NCBI GenBank assembly: GCA_023299965.1
Contig: JALZVN010000280.1
Location: forward strand, 1 to 13,336
Length of the DNA stretch: 13,336 nt
Reading direction: 5' to 3'
From: Saprospiraceae bacterium
GTDB taxonomy: Bacteria > Bacteroidota > Bacteroidia > Chitinophagales > Saprospiraceae
A model generated the notes under the pieces. The model saw only the letters and a list, made by a program, of their open reading frames with translations. It had not been told where the DNA came from and ran no database searches. Within the stretch, counting starts at the first letter, position 1. Each line of letters begins with the position of its first letter. Of this stretch, positions 6,786 to 13,336 are shown piece after piece. The translations under genes and the position numbers were made by a program.

Positions 6786-7925
6786 TTAAATATTTATACC
6801 ACTGTAGTACATGCGTTCAGAAACCTCTGACCATGGATCAATGCGACTTCTAAATGCTTTGTAGCTATCGTATATTTTTTTACTGATGGCATCTTTATTG
6901 GCGATGACTTCTATTTCTTTTGCAGCAGCTTCTCGCAGGGATTGTAGAACTTCTGGAGGGAAGTTTCGAATTTCTACGGCTGTCTCTTTTTTGATTTTTT
7001 CTAAAAATAAAGCATTCTGATATTCAAGTGTGTAGAGTAACCAGTCGTTTACGCGCATACATGCTGAGCGAACAATTTCTTGAAGATCGCTAGGTAATGC
7101 TTCATACTTTTCTTTATTGACAGTAAACTCTAGTTGCGTTCCTGTTTCATGCCATCCAGGGAAGTAGTAATATTTTGCAATTTCATGAAAACCCATTTTG
7201 TAATCATGAAAAGGACCCATCCATTCTGTGGCGTCGATGACACCTCTTTCTAGACTGGTATATAGTTCTCCTCCTGAGATCAAAACAGGGGAGGCGCCAA
7301 TCTTACTAAGTACTTTGCCGCCTAATCCTGGCATCCTCATCTTGAGTCCTTTAAAATCTGCTATGGTGTTTATTTCTTGATTAAACCATCCCCCCATTTG
7401 CACACCTGAGTTTCCTCCTGGAAATGGTATTAGATTGAATGGCGCATATAACTCTTCCCATAGCTTTAACCCATCCCCACCAATCAGCCAAGAGTTAAAT
7501 TGCTGGGCGTTCATACCAAAGGGTACGGAGGCAAAAAATTGAGCGGCACTGGTTTTTCCTGCCCAATAGTAAGCCGCTCCGTGACTCATTTCTGCTGATC
7601 CGTTGCGCACAGCGTCAAAACATTCTAGCGCAGGTACAAGTTCGCCTCCTCCAAATACTTGAACCTTTAACCGACCGGCGGACATTGCATCCACCCATTG
7701 AGAAAAAAGGGTACAGGCTTCTCCAAGGATTGGAAAGTTTGGTGGCCAGGTTGTTACTAATTTCCATTCATAGGTCTTGCCAGAAACACTAGTAGAAGAG
7801 GTGCCTTTAGGTTCATTAGATTGGGTATTACCCATTAGCAACTTTAAAGAAGCAGGAAGTGCCACCATTCCAAGTCCTAAGCCCTGTAAAAAGCGAAGTC
7901 GACTTCTTTTTTTATCTATAGTCAT
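6786..7925 (-). CDS. dctP: TRAP transporter substrate-binding subunit (DctP/TakP-like)
   Basis: This 379-residue exported periplasmic binding protein captures the solute and delivers it to DctQM. The N-terminus is basic, then hydrophobic (KKRSRLRFLQGLGLGMVALPAS), like a Tat signal but without adjacent arginines. There is no lipobox cysteine. The mature domain carries GGNSGVQMGGWFNQEI (Q176), FKGLKMRMPGLGGKVL (R197) and GVIDATEWMGPF (E234, W235). In TakP, a 2-oxo-acid TRAP binding protein, I recall an equivalent Gln, Arg and Glu-Trp binding the sodium-pyruvate complex, so a 2-oxo or hydroxy acid is a reasonable guess for the ligand. I chose ATG 7925; the in-frame ATG at 7982 would add 19 residues in front of the signal and sits almost on the predicted transcription start. 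It heads a leftward operon with the DUF1648 gene 4 nt later. Confidence 0.92.
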   Translation of the reverse strand: MTIDKKRSRLRFLQGLGLGMVALPASLKLLMGNTQSNEPKGTSSTSVSGKTYEWKLVTTWPPNFPILGEACTLFSQWVDAMSAGRLKVQVFGGGELVPALECFDAVRNGSAEMSHGAAYYWAGKTSAAQFFASVPFGMNAQQFNSWLIGGDGLKLWEELYAPFNLIPFPGGNSGVQMGGWFNQEINTIADFKGLKMRMPGLGGKVLSKIGASPVLISGGELYTSLERGVIDATEWMGPFHDYKMGFHEIAKYYYFPGWHETGTQLEFTVNKEKYEALPSDLQEIVRSACMRVNDWLLYTLEYQNALFLEKIKKETAVEIRNFPPEVLQSLREAAAKEIEVIANKDAISKKIYDSYKAFRSRIDPWSEVSERMYYSGINI

Positions 7926-7980
7926 GCGGTGTTCTTTATTCTGCTTGAAGTTAGTAATAAAATTGAATAGCACAGAACAC

Positions 7981-8011
7981 ATTCTCTAGCCAAAAATATT
8001 TATTAGAGAAT
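7981..8011. promoter_or_regulatory. Inverted repeat bracketing the dctP promoter (candidate operator)
   Basis: ATTCTCTA (7981-7988) and TAGAGAAT (8004-8011) are perfect 8-bp inverted arms with a 15-nt spacer that contains the whole -7 box. Arm centres are 23 bp apart, about two helical turns, so a dimeric repressor could bind and block the promoter. No regulator gene is visible nearby. Chance occurrence in AT-rich intergenic DNA cannot be excluded. Confidence 0.35.
7991..7998 (-). promoter_or_regulatory. Bacteroidota -7 promoter box for the dctP operon
   Basis: On the minus strand these bases read TATTTTTG, an exact TAnnTTTG match. No correctly spaced -33 TTTG is visible. Transcription would start near 7985, leaving about 60 nt of leader before the ATG at 7925. 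The box lies between the arms of an inverted repeat at 7981-7988 and 8004-8011. Confidence 0.5.
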
Positions 8012-8056
8012 AGGCGAATGTTCTAGCTCAACTTAATTAACTTTACTTGAATACAA

Positions 8057-8100
8057 TTTGCCTAAACAATAGGGCATTGATAATGTTATTTGTAGGCAAA
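8057..8100 (+). promoter_or_regulatory. Inverted repeat upstream of the MoxR-like ATPase gene
   Basis: TTTGCCTA (8057-8064) and TAGGCAAA (8093-8100) are perfect 8-bp inverted arms separated by 28 nt, ending 14 nt before the ATG at 8115. If transcribed, they could fold into a leader hairpin; otherwise they could be an operator. No exact TAnnTTTG box is present in this gap (closest is TACAATTTG at 8052-8060, one base too long), so promoter position is unresolved. Confidence 0.3.
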
Positions 8101-8114
8101 GAAATCTATCAATT

Positions 8115-9584
8115 ATGAAAAAAGCCAAGAATTTAGGTGAGTTAAAGAAAAGTGGATATGTATCTCGATCCATCAAAGAAGAATTGAGAGAAAACCTGAT
8201 TACGAAGCTAAAGAAAAAGGAAACGGTTTTTAGTGGAATTTTAGGTTTTGAGGATACGGTAATCCCTGATTTAGAACGCGCTATACTTTCACGTCATAAT
8301 ATTTTATTGCTTGGGTTGAGAGGGCAAGCTAAAACCAGACTTGCTAGACTCTTAATAACCCTATTGGACGAATATATGCCAGTGGTAGCCGGTTCTGAGC
8401 TAAATGATGATCCATTGCAGCCAATGTCTATTTTTGCGCATAATCTTATCGAAGAGAAGGGAGATGATACGCCAATAGAATGGGTACATAGAGACGATCG
8501 ATACGTAGAAAAATTAGCAACTCCTGATGTGAGTATTGCAGATTTAGTAGGGGATGTAGATCCTATCAAAGCAGCTACTTTAAAGCTTCCATACAGTGAT
8601 CAACGGGTTATTCACTTTGGATTGATTCCACGTTCACATAGATCAATTTTTGTTATTAATGAGCTTCCAGATTTGCAGGCACGTATACAGGTTTCCTTGT
8701 TCAATATATTACAAGAAGGAGATATGCAAATCCGTGGATTCAAATTGAGAATGCCCCTGGATATACAGTTTATTTTCACTGCTAATCCAGAAGATTATAC
8801 CAATAGAGGTAGCATTATTACGCCATTAAAGGATAGGATAGAAAGTCAAATATTGACGCATTACCCGCGTACACTGGAGATTTCTAGAAAGATTACGGAG
8901 CAGGAAGCCAAGTTGACTGAGGGTCAGAAAGATCAGATAGCTGTTTCAGATCTTTGTGCTGACTTGTTAGAGCAAATCAGTTTCGCAGCACGCGAAAGCG
9001 AATTGATAGATGAAAAGAGTGGGGTTTCGGCAAGATTAAGTATCGCTGGATATGAAAACTTAGTAAGTGCTGCGGAGAGAAGGTTGATCATCAATTCAGA
9101 GAAAAAGACGTATACTCGTCTGGGTGATTTCTGGGGCGTTATTCCAGCTATTACAGGTAAGGTCGAATTGGTGTACGAAGGAGAGCAAGCAGGACCATAC
9201 ATGGTGGCCGTAAATCTAATGGGGACAGCCATTAAAAATGAGTTTTTAAATCTTTTTCCTCATCCAGATAAGCAAAAAAAGGGAGAGAAGGATGCCTATG
9301 GTGTTGTACGAGCATGGTTTGCTGGAGGAAATAATCTCGACCTATTGAGTGATGCTTCTAATCAGCAATACCAGAAAACACTGAAAAAAGTAGCAGGATT
9401 AGAAAATCTTGCGAAAACCTCAGGCGCTAAAGGAGATGAAATATATCCAATTATGGAATTGATTATCCATGGGCTTGTAGAATTTGAAGTTTTATCAAAA
9501 GAATACTTAGAAACAGGATTCTCTATCAGAGACGTTCTGGCAAATATGTTTGACTCAGACATGTTTGATGGGATGAGCAATTAA
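8115..9584 (+). CDS. MoxR / magnesium-chelatase-I-like AAA+ ATPase
   Basis: This 489-residue cytoplasmic protein has the AAA+ core at residues 40-260. Walker A is GLRGQAKT (67-74). The Walker B position reads IFVINELPDL (178-187), with Asn182-Glu183 where most family members have Asp-Glu. Sensor 1 is FTANPEDYTNRG (221-232, N224), and the putative arginine finger is LKDRI (R241). The 'INELPDL...NILQEGDMQIRG' and 'ANPEDYTNRGxIITPLKDR' strings are, as I recall, shared by a distinct ChlI-like subfamily found in several phyla, so the Asn may be normal there. The C-terminal 200 residues are helical without recognised motifs. Related ATPases usually work with a von Willebrand factor A protein to remodel or insert metals into a partner, but none is adjacent here. 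The gene appears monocistronic, with an ATG start after a leader containing an inverted repeat and a hairpin following the stop. Confidence 0.85.
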   Translation: MKKAKNLGELKKSGYVSRSIKEELRENLITKLKKKETVFSGILGFEDTVIPDLERAILSRHNILLLGLRGQAKTRLARLLITLLDEYMPVVAGSELNDDPLQPMSIFAHNLIEEKGDDTPIEWVHRDDRYVEKLATPDVSIADLVGDVDPIKAATLKLPYSDQRVIHFGLIPRSHRSIFVINELPDLQARIQVSLFNILQEGDMQIRGFKLRMPLDIQFIFTANPEDYTNRGSIITPLKDRIESQILTHYPRTLEISRKITEQEAKLTEGQKDQIAVSDLCADLLEQISFAARESELIDEKSGVSARLSIAGYENLVSAAERRLIINSEKKTYTRLGDFWGVIPAITGKVELVYEGEQAGPYMVAVNLMGTAIKNEFLNLFPHPDKQKKGEKDAYGVVRAWFAGGNNLDLLSDASNQQYQKTLKKVAGLENLAKTSGAKGDEIYPIMELIIHGLVEFEVLSKEYLETGFSIRDVLANMFDSDMFDGMSN

Positions 9585-9614
9585 TCCATTATTTCCTTAT
9601 GATATTAGGTACTT

Positions 9615-9646
9615 TAAGAGCCTGATGCATACGCATCAGGCTCTTA
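9615..9646 (+). terminator. Perfect 14-bp hairpin after the MoxR-like gene
   Basis: TAAGAGCCTGATGC (9615-9628) pairs perfectly with GCATCAGGCTCTTA (9633-9646) around an ATAC loop, 30 nt after the stop codon. The following bases (TGTATTAG) are not a clean T tract, so termination efficiency is less certain than for the 3299-3333 hairpin. The stem may also protect the mRNA 3' end. Confidence 0.7.
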
Positions 9647-9698
9647 TGTATTAGTTGACAATGTAACTATCCACGCGTCTTTTCATTTCTCTTGCGTA

Positions 9699-9741
9699 AG
9701 TGTTTGATTTTCAATATCTAGGATATTGTGGATCAAACATT
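9699..9741. promoter_or_regulatory. Second long hairpin between the MoxR-like gene and the TonB receptor
   Basis: GTTTGAT/ATCAAAC (9702-9708/9732-9738) and CAATATC/GATATTG (9712-9718/9722-9728) stack into one hairpin with a TAG loop. Two G-U pairs and one T-T mismatch join the two helices, and pairing continues outward to about 9699-9741. There is no T run on either side. It lies 103 nt upstream of the receptor -7 box and about 50 nt after the preceding hairpin. It could be an operator or the 3' part of a short transcript; no function is assigned. Confidence 0.4.
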
Positions 9742-9805
9742 ACTTAAATTGGATTGGTCTTCTAAGTGCTAATTATGACTTTGATAGCAAAATTCTCTTT
9801 TTCCC

Positions 9806-9828
9806 GGTTGATATTTAACCACTCAACC
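9806..9828. promoter_or_regulatory. Inverted repeat just upstream of the TonB receptor promoter
   Basis: GGTTGA (9806-9811) and TCAACC (9823-9828) form a 6-bp inverted repeat with an 11-nt spacer, ending 12 nt before the -7 box at 9841-9848. The position suits an activator or repressor site overlapping the -33 region. The arms are short, so this is weak evidence. Confidence 0.25.
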
Positions 9829-9840
9829 AAGATAAAATCG

Positions 9841-9848
9841 TACTTTTG
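9841..9848 (+). promoter_or_regulatory. Bacteroidota -7 promoter box for the TonB receptor gene
   Basis: TACTTTTG is an exact match to TAnnTTTG. Transcription would begin near 9855, leaving a leader of about 12 nt before ATG 9867. The in-frame TTG at 9846 lies inside the box and is therefore rejected as the start. A TTG at 9808-9810 is too far (30 bp) to be a standard -33 element. Confidence 0.55.
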
Positions 9849-9866
9849 CAGACTAAATCTTGTCAA

Positions 9867-12152
9867 ATGTTAAGAGTATTATTTTTATCCCTCACTTTTA
9901 TTTTGCTTTCTCAAAGTGTTTTTGCCCAAAAAGGTACAGTTAGAGGAAATGTATATGATAAGGATACAGGTGAACCTATCATATATGGTAACGTAATTTT
10001 GGAAGGGACAACCTACGGAAATAATACAGATTTGGATGGTTTTTTTAGTTTAAGTGGTATTCCGGCGGGAGACTATACTTTGATGGCAACCTACTTAGGA
10101 TATGATACAGTACAAGTTCAAATTACCATTAAGGATGGAGGCTTGAGATATGAGCGTATCAATCTTACTGAGAGTAGTTTTGACCTTGGTATTGTCAACG
10201 TATCGGCTAAGAGAGAACAAGCACGATCTGATGTTCAAGTTTCAAAGCTTACAGTTACAGCAGCGCAAATCAAATCTTTACCTTCGACAGGGGGAGAAGC
10301 TGATATCGCTCAATATCTTTCAGTTTTACCAGGTATTGTATTTACGGGAGATCAAGGGGGGCAACTATATATTCGAGGGGGATCACCCGTACAGAATAAA
10401 ATATTACTTGATGGGATGACCATTTACAATCCTTTTCACTCTATTGGATTTTTCTCTGTATTTGAGACGGAAACAATTAAGAACGTCGATGTATTGACAG
10501 GTGGATTTGATGCTGAATATGGAGGACGTATTTCTGCGGTAGTGGATATCACTACCAAGGAAGGAGATAAGAATAACTTTGGGGGGATCGTTTCTGCCAA
10601 CCCATTCCAAGGAAAGGTATTGTTAGAAGGACCAATTAAAAAGTATAACCCTGAGACAGGTAGTTCAGCCTCTTTCTTATTTACGGGTAAGCATTCTTAT
10701 ATTGATCAAACCTCCTCTAGTCTGTACAGCTATGCTACAACAGATGCAACAGGTACCTTACCATTTAACTTCACAGATATATACGGTAAGCTATCACTAT
10801 CAGGTGGTAATGGTAGTAAAGTAAGTATATTCGGTCTTAACTATAGAGATAGAGTAAACTTTCAAAATATTGCTGATTTAGATTGGACTTCTTCTGGGGG
10901 AGGAGTAAATTTCACTTTGATTCCTGCTGGTTCTAATTTGACCGTAGATGGTGTAGTTGCCTTTTCCAATTACGATGTTACCCTAGATGAAGGAGATGGT
11001 AGACCTCGTAGTTCTGGTATTGGGGGATTCAATGCAGGTTTGAACTTTACTTCTTTTGGTTCTAAATCACAAATCAAATATGGATTTGAGGTAAATGGAT
11101 TCAATACGGATTTTAGATTTGTCAACTTTCTAGATGCTTCTATACAGCAAGAAAGTTTCACTACAGAGATCTCCACATACTTTAAGTATAAGATGAAGAT
11201 TGGGAAGTTGATTATTGAGCCTAGTATTAGACTTCAATATTATGCTTCTTTACCGGAGCTATCTCCAGAACCAAGAATCGGTTTGAAGTATAACGCCAAT
11301 GATAGATTAAGATTCAAGTTAGCGGGTGGACTTTACTCACAGAACTTGATCAGTACTGTAAATGAGACAGATGTAGTAAACTTATTCGTAGGGTTCTTAT
11401 CTGGACCTGAAGAGTCAATTCTACAGCCAGGAGAGGAATTTGCAACAACTGATACCAAGCTTCAAACCTCTAGACATGCAGTAGTGGGAGTAGAGATCGA
11501 CATCACGGATAAAATCGAGTTGAATGTCGAGCCTTATTTTAAAGATTTCACACAGATAGTAAATATCAATAGAAACAAATTAGAGTCTACAGATCCTGAT
11601 TTTGCGGCAGAGACTGGAGAAGCTTACGGTATAGATTTCTTGTTGAATTACAACACTCCTGATTTGCTATTATGGTTTACTTATTCTTATGGATTCGTAA
11701 ATCGTAATGACGGCTTTGAAGAATATCCAACTATTTTTGATAGAAGACATAACTTCAACTCTTTGGTAACCTATAAATTTGGTGAATCAAGATCTTGGGA
11801 AGCAAGTGCTAGATGGAACTTTGGTACTGGATTTCCTTTTACTTTGACGCAAGGTTTTTATAGCTTCTTCGATTTTCAAGATGGAATCACAACCGATATA
11901 GTTGAAGGTAATCCTGAAATCGGAACGCTTTTCTCTGCAGACCGAAATGATGGTAGATTACCTGATTATCATAGATTAGATTTGTCAGTAAAGAAGACTT
12001 TCACGTTCACAGATCGTGCAAGATTAGAGGCTACAGTAAGTGTTACAAATGCTTATGATAGAGACAATATCTTCTTTTTCGACAGAATAAGCTCTGAAAG
12101 AGTTGATCAATTACCAATTTTGCCAAGTGTAGGACTTGCTTTTCATTTCTAA
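9867..12152 (+). CDS. TonB-dependent outer-membrane receptor with carboxypeptidase-regulatory-like domain
   Basis: This 761-residue outer-membrane protein starts with a signal peptide (MLRVLFLSLTFILLSQSVFA, cleaved before QKG). A CarboxypepD_reg-like beta-sandwich follows at about residues 24-110 (GTVRGNVYDKDTGEPI, then NNTDLDGFFSLSGIPAGDY and YLGYDT). The plug domain is at about 125-230, with LSVLPGIV, QLYIRGGSPVQNKILLDGM and the GGFDAEYGGRISAVVDITTKEG segment that closes it. The rest is a beta-barrel ending in the aromatic terminus GLAFHF expected for BAM-dependent insertion. At this length it is a short, non-SusC type receptor, and no SusD gene is adjacent. It imports an unknown ligand across the outer membrane using TonB-ExbBD energy. 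The next gene begins 33 nt downstream on the same strand and may be co-transcribed. ATG 9867 is preferred over the upstream in-frame TTG because of the promoter and signal peptide. Confidence 0.93.
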   Translation: MLRVLFLSLTFILLSQSVFAQKGTVRGNVYDKDTGEPIIYGNVILEGTTYGNNTDLDGFFSLSGIPAGDYTLMATYLGYDTVQVQITIKDGGLRYERINLTESSFDLGIVNVSAKREQARSDVQVSKLTVTAAQIKSLPSTGGEADIAQYLSVLPGIVFTGDQGGQLYIRGGSPVQNKILLDGMTIYNPFHSIGFFSVFETETIKNVDVLTGGFDAEYGGRISAVVDITTKEGDKNNFGGIVSANPFQGKVLLEGPIKKYNPETGSSASFLFTGKHSYIDQTSSSLYSYATTDATGTLPFNFTDIYGKLSLSGGNGSKVSIFGLNYRDRVNFQNIADLDWTSSGGGVNFTLIPAGSNLTVDGVVAFSNYDVTLDEGDGRPRSSGIGGFNAGLNFTSFGSKSQIKYGFEVNGFNTDFRFVNFLDASIQQESFTTEISTYFKYKMKIGKLIIEPSIRLQYYASLPELSPEPRIGLKYNANDRLRFKLAGGLYSQNLISTVNETDVVNLFVGFLSGPEESILQPGEEFATTDTKLQTSRHAVVGVEIDITDKIELNVEPYFKDFTQIVNINRNKLESTDPDFAAETGEAYGIDFLLNYNTPDLLLWFTYSYGFVNRNDGFEEYPTIFDRRHNFNSLVTYKFGESRSWEASARWNFGTGFPFTLTQGFYSFFDFQDGITTDIVEGNPEIGTLFSADRNDGRLPDYHRLDLSVKKTFTFTDRARLEATVSVTNAYDRDNIFFFDRISSERVDQLPILPSVGLAFHF

Positions 12153-12185
12153 AATCGTATATTTAGAGGGTAAAATAGATGGCTT

Positions 12186-13336
12186 ATGTTTAAAAACTGT
12201 CTTTTTCTTATCCTTTTCATTGCTTGCTATAGTCCAATAGCTGAGGCTCAGTCTATATTCAATACCGAAAATTATAGAGGTTTAGACAGACCAATACAGC
12301 AAGATGTTACCTTGATTGGAGGTACTCTTAACAAAAGAGCTGCCATAACTACCCCTCCTGATGCAGATGTCAGACCAATGGCAGAATGGGAAGAAATAGG
12401 CGCTATTACCATCACATGGGAGCGGTATAAGGCAACCCTTTCAGAAATTGTTCGCCACGCTCAATTAGAGTGTAAGGTGTATATCAACTGCAAATCTGCA
12501 GATATTGTAAAAAGAGACTTAGCGCGCTACGAAGTTGAATACAATGAAAATGTCATTTTCTTAGAAAATCAAGAATTCAATAGCGTATGGATTAGAGACT
12601 ATGGTCCTAATTCTGCTTATCTCAATGACGTAGACTCCTTAATACTGGTTGACTGGTTATATAATCGCCCAGCTAGACCAGAAGATGATGTCTTACCAGA
12701 GAATATCGCTGATCAAATCAACGTGCCCTTATTCCAAACCATAGAAGGAGATTTTGCTTTGACGGCCACTGGAGGAAACTTTATGTCCGATGGTATTGCC
12801 AACGGATTTTCATCTCGCTTGGTTGTTGATGAGAATCTAGACAAAACGGAGGTAGAGATTGATGAGATTATGCATGACTTTTTAGGCATAGAAAACTATG
12901 TAAAATTTGATAAATTGGCTTATGATGGAATTCATCATATTGACATGCACATGAAGCTTTTGGATGAAGAACGATTTATTTATGGAGAATATCCAGTAGG
13001 TAAGGCGGATCATGATGTGATAGAAGCCAATATTGAATACCTATTATCTACCCAATTGAATGCATTTGGTGAGCCATACGAAATTGTAAGAGTACCAATG
13101 CCACCAGATTTTGAGCGATATTTTCCAGGTGACGTGGATGAAGGAACCTTTAGAACTTATACTAATGCATTATTTATCAATAAGACTATTCTTGTGCCTA
13201 CGTATGAGATAGCATTTGATTCCACGGCGCTACGTATTTGGAATGAAACCATGCCAGGATACAATATAGTGGGCATTGATTGTAATGAGCTGATCGACTT
13301 TTTTGGAGCGATTCATTGCGTGACTAAAGAAATAGG
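12186..13336 (+). CDS. Exported peptidylarginine deiminase / agmatine deiminase family protein (3' end outside window)
   Basis: The first 383 residues are present. They start with a signal peptide (residues 1-22, MFKNCLFLILFIACYSPIAEAQ), unusual for agmatine deiminase, which is cytoplasmic. The guanidino-group-modifying fold is recognisable from MAEWEEIGAITITW near residue 65. The catalytic residues are intact: WIRDYGP with D138, YNRPARPEDD at 159-168, ATGGNFMSDG, HHIDMH with H251 and D253, TNALFINKTILVP with N327, and GAIHC with nucleophile C378. RDYGP and YNRP match Porphyromonas PPAD-type sequences (PAD_porph family), while agmatine deiminases usually read RDTGP. The enzyme should convert a guanidinium group to a ureido group, giving citrulline or N-carbamoylputrescine. 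Whether a type IX sorting domain follows cannot be seen. It lies 33 nt behind the TonB receptor without a terminator between them. Confidence 0.88.
   Translation, partial: MFKNCLFLILFIACYSPIAEAQSIFNTENYRGLDRPIQQDVTLIGGTLNKRAAITTPPDADVRPMAEWEEIGAITITWERYKATLSEIVRHAQLECKVYINCKSADIVKRDLARYEVEYNENVIFLENQEFNSVWIRDYGPNSAYLNDVDSLILVDWLYNRPARPEDDVLPENIADQINVPLFQTIEGDFALTATGGNFMSDGIANGFSSRLVVDENLDKTEVEIDEIMHDFLGIENYVKFDKLAYDGIHHIDMHMKLLDEERFIYGEYPVGKADHDVIEANIEYLLSTQLNAFGEPYEIVRVPMPPDFERYFPGDVDEGTFRTYTNALFINKTILVPTYEIAFDSTALRIWNETMPGYNIVGIDCNELIDFFGAIHCVTKEI

Noticed and set aside
7926..7982. Longer DctP starting at ATG 7982
   Set aside because: It lies about at the predicted transcription start and adds 19 residues that disrupt the signal peptide.
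8294..8569. Minus-strand open frame inside the MoxR-like gene
   Set aside because: It overlaps the conserved ATPase core and its composition is Ser-rich, like an antisense shadow.

Overview
The window looks like chromosomal DNA of a Bacteroidota bacterium. The coding DNA is AT-rich, Shine-Dalgarno sites are absent, and three intergenic regions carry exact matches to the Bacteroidota -7 promoter box TAnnTTTG. The gene content also fits: a TonB-dependent receptor with an N-terminal carboxypeptidase-regulatory-like domain, and a secreted peptidylarginine-deiminase-type enzyme. I cannot place the organism below phylum; a marine Cytophagales, Saprospirales or Flavobacteriales member is plausible.

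Layout. (1) 1-1825: the tail of a DNA/RNA non-specific endonuclease, then a HerA-like DUF853 (YjgR-type) ATPase. (2) 1953-3333: a secreted TPR protein with its own promoter and a strong intrinsic terminator. (3) 3366-7925: a complete TRAP transporter locus split over two converging units. The membrane subunits dctQ-dctM run rightward from a TTG start. The substrate-binding subunit dctP runs leftward and leads an apparent operon with a DUF1648 membrane protein (GTG start) and a secreted protein that looks internally duplicated. A GC-rich, highly folded, roughly 170-nt element lies where the two units converge. (4) 8115-9646: a solitary MoxR/Mg-chelatase-like AAA+ ATPase followed by a perfect 14-bp hairpin. 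(5) 9841 to the end: a TonB-dependent receptor followed 33 nt later by an exported deiminase with peptidylarginine deiminase (PPAD) type motifs, cut off by the window edge five residues after its catalytic cysteine.

Functionally, dctP, dctQ and dctM together should form one secondary importer. Motifs in DctP point to the 2-oxo-acid/TakP-like branch, so an organic acid is the likely substrate. The receptor and deiminase may form a separate envelope or secreted unit. The most unusual items are the folded GC-rich intergenic element, the exported PPAD-like enzyme beside a TonB receptor, and the split TRAP locus with two extra genes in the dctP operon. I see no phage, insertion sequence, CRISPR array, rRNA or tRNA, and no recognisable defence system.
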